Source: an uncultured bacterium (GTDB lineage: Bacteria > Bacillota > Clostridia > Oscillospirales > Ruminococcaceae). Taken from it: 42,847 nt of DNA. This document shows positions 25,501 to 31,639 of this stretch, in pieces. The stretch's first letter is position 1, and each line of letters begins with the position of its first letter. The stretch is from contig CAJMLV010000025.1 of NCBI GenBank assembly GCA_905214345.1, forward strand, positions 1 through 42,847, read 5' to 3'. The notes below the pieces were generated by a model. It ran no database searches. It was not told where the DNA came from and saw nothing but the letters and a program-made list of their open reading frames with translations. Made by a program: the position numbers and the translations under genes.

Positions 25501-26128
25501 CTTCTGTAGATCTGATTCCTATTACCGATGGCTTTTGTGCTGCAATGTGTGCAAGATCCCGCAGATATGTGTCAACATCATCATTTAGAAACACATTATA
25601 TTCTCCACATGTCAGCCCTTCTTCAATTGTTACTACACTAGGATAATAGTCTTGTATACTAATACCATCATTCTTGTCATACTCATAATTGCAAAAGCTG
25701 CCATAGTACGCGCCATCAATATTAACTAGGGCATTATAAACGGACGTAAACTTTTGACATTCTTTTGAAACGTCACTTGCACTATCTCCACTTAGCACTC
25801 GTGTTATTTCTTCAGACACTTCATTAGGAAGTTCAAACGGTATGGGATAATAATCCGGGTAAAGGTTATTACGATAGATTAAAACCGTTAATCCATCCTC
25901 TTTTATTGCTTCATCGATCTGTGCCTTGATCAAGGAATACTCTTCATAAGTAATCCAAACCGTATCATTCTCATCCATCTCAATAAGCGCCATATTCAGT
26001 CGTTTGCGTGTTCTTCTGTCAAACGACATAATATCTACTTTGTCGCTCACTTCCGTTTCAACTAAGGGCTTTTCTTCTATACCTTTAAGAAAATTCAGAG
26101 AAAATCCTTTATAGACAATCAAATTCAT
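22535..26128 (-). CDS. Large RecQ-like SF2 helicase with unknown N- and C-terminal domains
   Basis: A 1197-aa protein. Residues 1-290 match no domain I recognise. An SF2 helicase core follows: P-loop TASTGAGKS (313-321), VDEAH (418-422), FTATA (467-471), ATKAFGMGVD (610-619) and QEIGRAARKK (640-649), the last two typical of RecQ-type motifs V and VI. About 700-1197 contains no recognised RQC or HRDC domain but keeps a winged-helix-like stretch around FALDDMVKILRERFG. A RecQ core of this size with large extra domains is unlike housekeeping RecQ (about 600 aa). ATG 26128 follows GAGGTAAACTT. It is the first gene of the AT-rich cargo operon; its partner is the NERD/UvrD protein. Context suggests a two-helicase, one-nuclease defence module, not proven. 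Confidence 0.8.
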   Translation of the reverse strand: MNLIVYKGFSLNFLKGIEEKPLVETEVSDKVDIMSFDRRTRKRLNMALIEMDENDTVWITYEEYSLIKAQIDEAIKEDGLTVLIYRNNLYPDYYPIPFELPNEVSEEITRVLSGDSASDVSKECQKFTSVYNALVNIDGAYYGSFCNYEYDKNDGISIQDYYPSVVTIEEGLTCGEYNVFLNDDVDTYLRDLAHIAAQKPSVIGIRSTEGYVSKRMQESLQAYCVENHIRLVRFHEILPEDQTMEDALANIAKNDIGIAGFTGFRKIKFYKNPDIDKEVIELSQGQIIQEIIHQAEKSYDVDSGNSFRDIFITASTGAGKSVMFQIPAVYLAQKYKKLTIIIEPVKALMQDQKEKLNKNGYTRVAAFNSDLISQVEKEAVLKKIKEGEIDLLYLSPETLLSYSIETIIGEREIGLLIVDEAHIVTTWGVGFRPDYWYLGGYINRLRNQIQTKKGIKRKVYHFPVCAFTATAINGGIDDSVSDTVISLYMENPIKYIGYVRRDDIGFDIVHKAEGKRLPKPEYEAEKTKALDARIKGWLAKNEKTIVYFPYASLANDAFKGIRGFTGMTVDKRIGLYTGRNVDGLSREAFNAAKRETFEGFRKGTTPIMLATKAFGMGVDVDDVQNVYHYAVTGNLCDYVQEIGRAARKKAMRGTAITDNYYNDINFMKVLFGMSQIRQYQIKAVIEGIYNTYKNKKEARSFLISPESFTYIFNGKGAKDEDQCINKLKTCLLMLEKDFFDKYNFKVIVSRPQSVFTKAFVCIDKEHEKEVLSSRYGVCFKFIEKGRHYERQADGSVLSDIGDIYSIDLKEIWENYYPNISFPQFKYWYFNPDSTASDKVVIMPEIRSFFAPRQKVNIEARKDMLLSDLRQTILDDFEYIANTLYTSFGRSYFALDDMVKILRERFGITNARIISNSLFELVDPNGRCVKRRTSETTGKTQYSLTNGNFKEFMRRPILRSRIISNLSRICDSCSYSSYISLTSDTTSVVALKLLSIFDYITYEVLGGSEPEIFIRLNDPNKFRSIVMGQTYYSNGYVSKAKQKHDRDIEVLLHFFNGIETDEERWDYIENYFLGYDVLCNIKPQNVNAVKMTRAIDKEHSYQTTKFKSWEDVGDFFDENDHVIIKELGETGINIPEYLQTEIKKADVGSDILMSWPSRDTLICQQDTSDKTMGFFRVRGWHAYKINAIDYESIKKELS

Positions 26129-26325
26129 AAGTTTACCTCATCCTGTCTCTCTATTTCGTATATACAACCTTCAGCTTATTTCATGCACATGTTTCGTTGA
26201 AGAGCCGCCTCCAGTCCGGAATACTGCCTATATTTTTTTATAATTTTATATTTATTTCATTCAATATGCACATTCATATAATATCATATATCTTTTGATT
26301 ATTCTACCCATTTCAGTTCAACAAT
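26129..26325 (-). other. AT-rich promoter region of the cargo operon
   Basis: No gene. The stretch is very AT-rich on both strands with several possible -10 elements. One candidate on the minus strand is TTGAAT followed after 16 nt by TATAAA. No single promoter stands out. Confidence 0.35.
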
Positions 26326-26358
26326 AAAAAGCTGGTCAGGAATTTTCCCAACCAGCTT
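26326..26358 (-). terminator. Terminator of the mob operon
   Basis: AAGCTGGT (26329-26336) pairs with ACCAGCTT (26351-26358), with an inner GGAA/TTCC extension, and runs into TTTTT-ATT on the minus strand. It lies 61 nt past the relaxase stop and insulates the cargo operon. Confidence 0.75.
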
Positions 26359-26418
26359 ATGTCTATATATTTCTACCTCTCGTTTCGTTCAGTGAACAGA
26401 TTTTCCTTCCATTCAATT

Positions 26419-27549
26419 TTATGTTTTCGCAGAAGTGATACCATACCTGCTTTTTCCCGTTTGAGGCGTGCGTTTTCTTTTTTTCATCTGCATTCTCTGG
26501 GCTCTTTCCACCATGAGTGCCTGACGATGATGAGAGGTCTGCTCTGCCAGTCTGTTGGTTAGATCATTCACTTTCTCTTTCAGACTGTTCAGCACACTTT
26601 CCAGCTGCCGGATTTTCTCCTGGGCGGCATCCAGCAGTTTCTGCAGCTGTTCATCCTGACGGCGGTACACCACATACTGTTTGGCTGCATGGAGCAGGTT
26701 TTCAAAGTCACTGCGCGGCAGCGTTACCCGGTCACTCAAAAGCGCCTTTTTCGCACTGACGGCCTCGATCTTATCAAGGTCCACCACCTGTTTCTGGACC
26801 GCCTGCAAGGTGTCCTCTATCTTTTCCACTTCGGTGCGTTTCTTCGCAATAGCCGAATCCAGTTCCTTGACCTCCTTGCTGCGCTCCTGCTTTTTGTACT
26901 CCAGTACCGACAAGTGCTCTTCGTGGGTGCCGAGCTGCTCCCATTCGATGCCATGCACCTGCATGATATCCGCCAGCACCTGCTTTTCCCGCTGCACCCA
27001 CAGATTCCACTCTGTGGCGCTGCGCGTTCCGCCCACAAAGCCCATCTGCGCCAGCGCCTGTTTGAGGGATACACGGGTATCCATTCCCCGTTTGCTGCCG
27101 GTGATATAGGGCACAAAATCAATATGGACATGAGGCGTCGCTTCATCCATGTGCAAATGAGCAGAAAACATACGCAGTGTGTGGTTTCGTGCTTGAAAGC
27201 CACGGACATACGCTTCCAGACATTGCCGGGCGAGTTCCGCCGTTTCCGAGCCGATTCCGGTATCGTCCTTGTTTCCGATTTGCAGTACAATCTCATGGAA
27301 GGGCTTTTCCTGCTTGGAAGAACTGATTTTTGTGTAATAGTCCGCTATACGGCGGTCACTGCGTGTCTGCCTTGCATTGTAACGCTGCTGTGCTGCGTCA
27401 AACAGTTCATGGTACACCGTTCGGATATCTTCCTTGCAGAATTCCACGTTCAAATGGCTGCGGGACGGGTCTACATTGGGGGCGTAAAACTCACGGCTAT
27501 TATGATTGAGGGAGCCTTTCCCAACCATAGCGCTGATTGTCCTTTTCAA
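26419..27549 (-). CDS. mob: MobV/Pre-type relaxase (plasmid recombination/mobilization protein)
   Basis: A 376-aa protein that would nick oriT and lead conjugal mobilization. The N-terminal relaxase domain has SHLN, then FHEIVLQIGNKDD and the HLHMDEATPHVHIDFVP metal-binding His motif (HxDE...PHxH) typical of Mob_Pre (PF01076). The C-terminal half is a long coiled coil (about 220-365). I choose TTG 27549 (MKRTISAMVG): it has AAAGGAG 5 nt upstream and matches the family N-terminus; ATG 27528 is the alternative. The open frame extends 43 codons further through the inverted repeats, not likely coding. It is downstream of the RepA-like gene. Confidence 0.88.
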   Translation of the reverse strand: MKRTISAMVGKGSLNHNSREFYAPNVDPSRSHLNVEFCKEDIRTVYHELFDAAQQRYNARQTRSDRRIADYYTKISSSKQEKPFHEIVLQIGNKDDTGIGSETAELARQCLEAYVRGFQARNHTLRMFSAHLHMDEATPHVHIDFVPYITGSKRGMDTRVSLKQALAQMGFVGGTRSATEWNLWVQREKQVLADIMQVHGIEWEQLGTHEEHLSVLEYKKQERSKEVKELDSAIAKKRTEVEKIEDTLQAVQKQVVDLDKIEAVSAKKALLSDRVTLPRSDFENLLHAAKQYVVYRRQDEQLQKLLDAAQEKIRQLESVLNSLKEKVNDLTNRLAEQTSHHRQALMVERAQRMQMKKRKRTPQTGKSRYGITSAKT

Positions 27550-27569
27550 AATCTCTCCTTTCTCCGGCG

Positions 27570-27650
27570 TAAGCCGGCGGGTTCTGTTACTCTTGCCAAG
27601 AGTAACGCAAAAGCACTTTTGACACTTCGCATCAAAAGCGCCTTTGCGCC
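27570..27650. other. Candidate oriT region
   Basis: Directly upstream of the relaxase lie three inverted repeats: CCGGC/GCCGG near 27564-27578, a perfect GTTACTCTT-gcc-AAGAGTAAC (27586-27606), and CTTTTGA...TCAAAAG (about 27617-27638). MobV relaxases usually nick beside an inverted repeat just upstream of their own gene. No exact nic consensus was identified. Confidence 0.4.
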
Positions 27651-27690
27651 CTGCGGGGCCACATAGCTGAAAAAGCAATCTCCTGTTTTC

Positions 27691-27739
27691 AAGGAGGCAA
27701 GATGACCCTATCTATAAGAACAGGGCATCTTGCCTTCTT
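27691..27739. repeat. Long hairpin after the RepA-like gene
   Basis: GGCAAGATG (27696-27704) pairs with CATCTTGCC (27726-27734), extended by flanking AAGGA/TTCTT and inner CCCT/AGGG pairs. It lies just past the stop of the RepA-like gene but no T-run follows on the minus strand, so it may be a processing or pausing structure rather than a full terminator. Confidence 0.5.
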
Positions 27740-27742
27740 GCA

Positions 27743-28708
27743 TTATTCTTGTGGCAATTCCCATAGCCATTGTTTGCCTACCTTGCGGGAGGTAATGCCC
27801 AACTCGTACCGGGCATTGCGCAGTGTTTTGGGCTTGATGCCTTTTCGCCCCGCAGCCGCCTCTATTTCTGTTTGCGGCAGAGCCCCCTCCGCCAGCACTT
27901 CCTGCAGGAAGTGCTGTGCTTCCCGCAGTTTATGCCCGCGGCTGTTGCCTGAAAGCAGATCTTCTGCGCTGATGTCATATTCACCTGCCCATTGAAAGCC
28001 TTGCTCCGGGTCGAGGCGAAAGGCTATCGCCTTTCCCTCCGGAGCCAGGGAACTTTTGGTGGGGCAGACAACCCGCAGCGTCGGGTCGTCCTTGATGCGG
28101 CCCACCACCAGAACACTTCTGGCAGCGGCCTGAAAGTCGATGGAGCCGAGCCCCCGATAACTGGATTTTTCCCCGCTGTTCTTGTTCATGTGCCCGATCA
28201 GGACAATGGCACAGTGATGCTTTTCAGCCAGAACACCGATCCTGTGCATCAGTGGTCGAATTTCGTTGGCGCGGTGCATATCCACCCCCGCCCCGATGTA
28301 GCCTTGAATCGGGTCAAGCACAACCAACCGTGCATGGGTCTGCACAATGGCCTGTTCCAGCCGGTCATCTTCCAGCGTCAGTGCTCTGTCGCTGTCATCG
28401 ATCACCAGCACCCTGTCACAGGCGGCACCGGCGGCGACGAGTCGTGGCTTGATGGTATCCGACAAACCATCCTCTGCCGTCTGGTAGATCACATTGCCGG
28501 GTGTCATAGGCGGCATCCCGTCCCATGCAGGCCTGCCGGTAGTCAGGCGCGCAATTAGCTGCAGAATAAAGGTCGTTTTTCCTTCACCGGGATCTCCCTG
28601 AATGATGGTGATCTTTCCGCAGGGAATGAACGGATATACCAGCCATTCCACTTCTTGTACAGGAATCGTATCCAGGGAAATCAATTTTACAGTACTCTCA
28701 TTTTCCAT
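27743..28708 (-). CDS. RepA-like AAA ATPase (RecA-fold helicase)
   Basis: A 321-aa cytoplasmic ATPase of the RepA/AAA_25 group. Walker A is QGDPGEGKTT (about 38-47), Walker B is LVVLDPIQGYIGAG, and motif GHMNKNSGEKSSYRGLGS with following AARSVLVV matches hexameric RepA-type helicases used by plasmids and mobilizable elements. The C-terminal about 70 residues resemble a winged helix (LPQTEIEAAAGRKGIKPKTLRNARYE). ATG 28708 follows GGGAGG. No primase gene is adjacent, so it could aid replication of the excised circle together with host primase. It is in the excisionase-RepA-mob transcription unit. Confidence 0.85.
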   Translation of the reverse strand: MENESTVKLISLDTIPVQEVEWLVYPFIPCGKITIIQGDPGEGKTTFILQLIARLTTGRPAWDGMPPMTPGNVIYQTAEDGLSDTIKPRLVAAGAACDRVLVIDDSDRALTLEDDRLEQAIVQTHARLVVLDPIQGYIGAGVDMHRANEIRPLMHRIGVLAEKHHCAIVLIGHMNKNSGEKSSYRGLGSIDFQAAARSVLVVGRIKDDPTLRVVCPTKSSLAPEGKAIAFRLDPEQGFQWAGEYDISAEDLLSGNSRGHKLREAQHFLQEVLAEGALPQTEIEAAAGRKGIKPKTLRNARYELGITSRKVGKQWLWELPQE

Positions 28709-28726
28709 AAAGCCTCCCATTTTTTC

Positions 28727-28755
28727 TTCAAAAATGGCGGCTGCTGTGGTAAAAT
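28727..28755 (+). promoter_or_regulatory. Candidate promoter of an antisense small RNA
   Basis: TTCAAA (28727-28732), a 17-nt spacer and TAAAAT (28750-28755) face the plus strand inside the leader of the RepA-like gene, 57 nt before a plus-strand terminator. Confidence 0.45.
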
Positions 28756-28790
28756 ATCAGTGGTGCCTGATAGTTACACACAGCAGCCGC
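28737..28790. repeat. 12-bp inverted repeat in the RepA leader
   Basis: GCGGCTGCTGTG (28737-28748) and CACAGCAGCCGC (28779-28790) are perfectly complementary across 30 nt. It can form a stem in the RepA leader RNA, and its right arm is also in the antisense RNA candidate. Confidence 0.7.
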
Positions 28791-28847
28791 TGTTGGAACT
28801 GTCTTTCATCGGAGCGTTTACCCCTGCACGGGTAAGCGCTCTTTTTT
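28762..28847 (+). ncRNA. Candidate counter-transcribed small RNA
   Basis: The interval between a plausible plus-strand promoter and a strong intrinsic terminator contains no open frame and would yield an RNA of about 86 nt. It is antisense to the intergenic leader between the excisionase-like and RepA-like genes. Plasmid replication genes are often controlled by such antisense RNAs; this role is inference. Confidence 0.42.
28812..28847 (+). terminator. Intrinsic terminator, plus strand
   Basis: GAGCGTTTACCC (28812-28823) pairs with GGGTAAGCGCTC (28830-28841; one G-T/T-G type mismatch) and runs into six T (28842-28847). No plus-strand gene precedes it, which is the main evidence for the small RNA. 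Confidence 0.8.
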
Positions 28848-28848
28848 G

Positions 28849-29091
28849 TTACCCAACATGACTCTCCGGGTTAAAATAGCCGATTTCCTCCCATACCTTG
28901 CGGTCAGGACAGTAGTAGTTATACTCGTTGGAACCTTCCAGCTTGACTGCGTAACCGAACTTGAAAATTCCCTGTTGCAGGCCCACTCGTACATACTGCG
29001 CGTCCTTGTGCATTGCCCTTGCAATTTCCGTTACCGGCACATTTCTCCCCGTAAACGGCGGCATCTTTCCGTAATTCTGACTTTCTCCCAT
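28849..29091 (-). CDS. Small excisionase-like DNA-binding protein
   Basis: An 80-aa protein with strong AAGGAGGTGG ribosome site before ATG 29091. VTEIARAMHKDAQYVRVGLQQGIFKFGYAV reads as a MerR/Xis-like winged helix: a helix-turn-helix followed by the "GIFKFG" turn. Small proteins of this kind next to tyrosine integrases act as excision directionality factors or helix-turn-helix cofactors. It is the first gene of the minus-strand operon, transcribed from a consensus promoter divergent from the XRE repressor. Function by position and size, no biochemical motif. Confidence 0.7.
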   Translation of the reverse strand: MGESQNYGKMPPFTGRNVPVTEIARAMHKDAQYVRVGLQQGIFKFGYAVKLEGSNEYNYYCPDRKVWEEIGYFNPESHVG

Positions 29092-29134
29092 GCTTTCCAC
29101 CTCCTTCTGCTTGTGATTGCTTTTCAGCAATTTC

Positions 29135-29163
29135 ATTATACGCAGTTTTATTTCGCATGTCAA
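29135..29163 (-). promoter_or_regulatory. Consensus promoter of the excisionase-RepA-mob operon
   Basis: On the minus strand a perfect TTGACA (29163-29158), a 17-nt spacer and a perfect TATAAT (29140-29135). An unrepressed promoter of this quality would be strong, so control by the neighbouring repressor is expected. Confidence 0.85.
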
Positions 29164-29165
29164 TC

Positions 29166-29193
29166 TTGCATATGAATTTAATTTTCATATAAT
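29166..29193 (+). promoter_or_regulatory. Promoter and operator of the XRE repressor gene
   Basis: TTGCAT (29166-29171), a 16-nt spacer and TATAAT (29188-29193) form the plus-strand promoter. An inverted repeat ATATGAA (29170-29176) / TTCATAT (29184-29190) fills the spacer and overlaps both elements. It also sits just upstream of the divergent promoter's -35. This is the expected place for an autoregulatory operator. Confidence 0.65.
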
Positions 29194-29254
29194 TTGCCCA
29201 AGGTGCTTGATTTCTTCGCATTCCTATGATAGTATTAAGACGAGGTGAGAAGCC

Positions 29255-29857
29255 ATGAATCTTACAAACGAACAAATCGGACAGCGCATCAAAGAAGTCC
29301 GCACAGAAAAAAATATTACACAGACTCAACTTGCGAAGTTTTTGGGGAAAAGCCTGCGTACCGTGCAGAGCTACGAAAGTGGTGAAAGCCGGATTTTCTT
29401 TGACACCGTATGCAGCATTGCAAACTTTTTGGGCGTAACCCCTTCCTACCTGTTGGGGTTTGAAGAGCCCCAAATGCAACTGAACTCTCTATCCGACGTC
29501 ATCGCAGTACTCTATGAGCTCAATAAAAAGAAAGAGCTACATTTTGATGTGGACATCAAACACGAGCAAAACGATGATGGGAATTTCACCGCTTCCCTGA
29601 TTTTTCGTGCTGACAATCCCGATGCCAGTCTGAATGGAACGCTTTGCTACCTTCTGGAGAACTTCTCCTCCGCACGCACATGGTCCGAAGCGTACTGGCA
29701 CAATCCCAAACAGATGAAAAGCTGGATGCAGGAGAATACGGCCCAATATGCCGGAACGCCCTTGACAGACAAGCCCCTCTACTCCGCCGATCTCAGCAAA
29801 TATAGCCTTGCCGAGCTGAAGGCCATGACCAAGGAGCAGCTGGAAAATCTGAAGTAA
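29255..29857 (+). CDS. XRE-family transcriptional regulator
   Basis: A 200-aa protein. Residues 5-65 form a Cro/CI-type helix-turn-helix (IGQRIKEVRTEKNITQTQLAKFLG, then LRTVQSYESGES and IANFLGVTPSYLLG). The C-terminal part (about 75-200) is a mixed alpha/beta domain of unknown type with a final helix EQLENLK. No LexA-like protease motif is visible. ATG 29255 follows GAGGTGAG. It is transcribed divergently from the excisionase-RepA-mob operon and probably represses it, with an operator at 29170-29190. The integrase gene follows downstream in the same direction. Confidence 0.85.
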   Translation: MNLTNEQIGQRIKEVRTEKNITQTQLAKFLGKSLRTVQSYESGESRIFFDTVCSIANFLGVTPSYLLGFEEPQMQLNSLSDVIAVLYELNKKKELHFDVDIKHEQNDDGNFTASLIFRADNPDASLNGTLCYLLENFSSARTWSEAYWHNPKQMKSWMQENTAQYAGTPLTDKPLYSADLSKYSLAELKAMTKEQLENLK

Positions 29858-29922
29858 TGTTGATAAGAGGTTTTCCTCTTTATCATAAAATCTGCCTGAG
29901 CGAAAGGGAGTTTGATAAAAAC

Positions 29923-30984
29923 ATGAAATTACCCAATGGCTACGGCAGCGTAGTCAAAATGTCCGGAAAACGCAGAAAACCCTATATGGTACGCAAAACC
30001 ATCGGCTGGCATTTGGATAAAGAAAAAGGCAGACAGATTCAGGATTTCATCATCATCGGCTATGCTGAAACCAGAGCTGAAGGTCTGAAAATGCTGGCTG
30101 AATACAATCAGAATCCTTATGACGTGGATACCGCCAAGGTCACCTTCGCCGAAGTGTACGAGCGCTGGTCCAAATCCAAGTATCCCACTATCTCACATTC
30201 CAATGTAAAGGGGTATGAGGCTTCGTACAAAGTCTGCGGATTTTTGTACGATAAAGCCTTCCGTGAGATCAAACTATGTGACTTGCAGCTTGTCATTGAA
30301 ACCTGCGGCAAGAACTATCCTACGCTGAAAAAGCTGAAGGGTCTGTTCAACCAGATGTATGCCTATGCCATGAAGAACGACATCTGCAATAAGAACTATT
30401 CCCAATTTGTCGATCTGGCAGGTTACCGGGACAAGAATCCCAACCGGCATGACCGCAATATCTTCACAAAAGAAGAGCTGGCAACCCTTTGGGCACACAA
30501 AGCCAATCCCTATTGCCAGATTCTGCTCATGCTCAATTACAATGCCTGCCGCATTTCGGAGTTTCTGGATCTGAAGAAGGAGAACGTCCATCTGGAAAAA
30601 CAGTATTTTGATGTGGTGGAAAGCAAAACCGAAAACGGTATCCGGAAGGTGCCCATTGCAGACAAGATGCTGCCCTTTTACAAAGGATGGATGGAGCGCT
30701 CCCCTTGCGAGTATCTGCTTTGCACCACAGACGGCAAGCATCTGGACTACTTCAATTACTGCGACACCTACTGGGACCCTTTGATGGAAGAATACGGGAT
30801 GAAGCACAAGCCTCACGACACCCGGCACACCTGTATTTCCATGATGGCTGATGCCGGTGTGAACCCCACCATTCAGAAGAAGATTGCCGGTCATTCCGGT
30901 GCCATGAGCCTGACCGAGCGTGTGTACACTCATCTGGATATCCAGACCCTCATCGACGGTATCAACATGATTTGCAAGCCATAA
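29923..30984 (+). CDS. int: Tyrosine recombinase / integrase
   Basis: A 353-aa site-specific recombinase. The catalytic domain contains Arg in NACRISEFLDL, the HDTRHT motif with His and Arg, GHSGAMS with the second His, and the nucleophile Tyr in ERVYTHLD close to the C-terminus. The SAM-like core-binding domain is about 75-165. ATG 29923 follows AAGGGAG; an earlier open frame of 22 codons starts right after the repressor stop and has no ribosome site. It lies 242 nt from the attR copy of rpsI, the usual arrangement for an integrase that targets the 3' end of a gene. Confidence 0.92.
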   Translation: MKLPNGYGSVVKMSGKRRKPYMVRKTIGWHLDKEKGRQIQDFIIIGYAETRAEGLKMLAEYNQNPYDVDTAKVTFAEVYERWSKSKYPTISHSNVKGYEASYKVCGFLYDKAFREIKLCDLQLVIETCGKNYPTLKKLKGLFNQMYAYAMKNDICNKNYSQFVDLAGYRDKNPNRHDRNIFTKEELATLWAHKANPYCQILLMLNYNACRISEFLDLKKENVHLEKQYFDVVESKTENGIRKVPIADKMLPFYKGWMERSPCEYLLCTTDGKHLDYFNYCDTYWDPLMEEYGMKHKPHDTRHTCISMMADAGVNPTIQKKIAGHSGAMSLTERVYTHLDIQTLIDGINMICKP

Positions 30985-31004
30985 GGTTTTTCTTTTTTGC
31001 AAAT

Positions 31005-31046
31005 AAAAAAGCAGGAGACATTCTCCTTGCGGAAAACGTCTCCTGC
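31005..31046 (-). terminator. Element-borne replacement terminator for rpsI
   Basis: GCAGGAGAC (31011-31019) pairs with GTCTCCTGC (31038-31046) and runs into six T on the minus strand (plus A 31005-31010). It lies inside the element, facing the rpsI-rplM transcript, and would restore termination after the ancestral terminator was displaced. It also shields the integrase from antisense readthrough. Confidence 0.75.
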
Positions 31047-31220
31047 GATAGGCAATTTGCTTTGGGATGGTCTGCTGCATACTCGCTTCTTACCTGCTGC
31101 TTTTTCAGTAGGTTCCAAGGCGATTTGCTGCATTCCACCACCTCAGGCGCATCCGATTTTCTGCACACAATCGTGCAAAAAAGTCGTGAAGCGTACTGAA
31201 AAGTTCGCAAGTAGTGCGGA

Positions 31221-31241
31221 CAATCAGCGCTTGCTGAACTG
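31221..31241 (-). repeat. attR: junction inside the 3' end of rpsI
   Basis: The 16 bases 31226-31241 (AGCGCTTGCTGAACTG) repeat exactly at 20570-20585. They encode the last codons Gln-Phe-Ser-Lys-Arg of intact rpsI. The stop here is TGA, versus TAA at the attL copy, so the bases left of 31226 derive from the element. Confidence 0.88.
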
Positions 31242-31622
31242 GGGAGCGCGGCGAGCGGCCTTCAGACCGTACTTCTTACGTTCCTTCATACGAGGATCGC
31301 GGGTCAGGAAGCCAGCCTTCTTCAGGGTGGTGCGCAGTTCGGGGTTGAACTGCAGCAGAGCGCGGGACAGACCATGGCGGATAGCGCCGGCCTGGCCGGA
31401 GTAACCGCCGCCAACAACGTTGACAGCGATGTCGAACTGGCCTTCGGTGCCGGTCAGAACCAGCGGGCTGCGGGCCAGCAGCTTCAGGGTATCCAGGCCG
31501 AAGTAGTTGTCCAGCTCACGGCCGTTGACGATGAACTTGCCGGTGCCGTTGTACACGCGGACGCGGGCAACGGAATGCTTACGACGGCCGGTGCCGTAGA
31601 AATATTCTTTGGTTTCGTACAT
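31224..31622 (-). CDS. rpsI: 30S ribosomal protein S9
   Basis: A 132-aa S9 with the N-terminal YFYGTGRRKHSVARV and the conserved GGGYSGQAGAIRHGLSRALL block, and the positively charged C-terminus RRAPQFSKR whose tail contacts P-site tRNA. Its last five codons coincide with the element's att core, so its C-terminus and stop codon come from attR. The protein sequence is unchanged by integration. It is second in the rplM-rpsI operon, 17 nt downstream. Confidence 0.97.
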   Translation of the reverse strand: MYETKEYFYGTGRRKHSVARVRVYNGTGKFIVNGRELDNYFGLDTLKLLARSPLVLTGTEGQFDIAVNVVGGGYSGQAGAIRHGLSRALLQFNPELRTTLKKAGFLTRDPRMKERKKYGLKAARRAPQFSKR

Positions 31623-31639
31623 GTTCGTTGCCTCCTTGC

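Larger units (their letters stand above)
20570..31241. mobile_element. Integrative mobilizable element inserted in rpsI 3' end
   Basis: The 10.7-kb segment is bounded by a 16-bp exact direct repeat of the rpsI end. It carries integrase (29923-30984), XRE repressor, excisionase-like protein, RepA-like ATPase, MobV/Pre-type relaxase and a two-gene helicase/nuclease cargo. There are no type IV secretion or coupling genes, so transfer would need a helper. The cargo (20815-26128) is clearly AT-rich, the mobilization module is intermediate and the surrounding chromosome GC-rich, so the element is composite. The element supplies a new stop codon and a new terminator to rpsI. Confidence 0.88.

Noticed and set aside
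20570..31241. Prophage
   Set aside because: There are no capsid, terminase, portal or lysis genes; relaxase, RepA-like ATPase and integrase indicate a mobilizable element.
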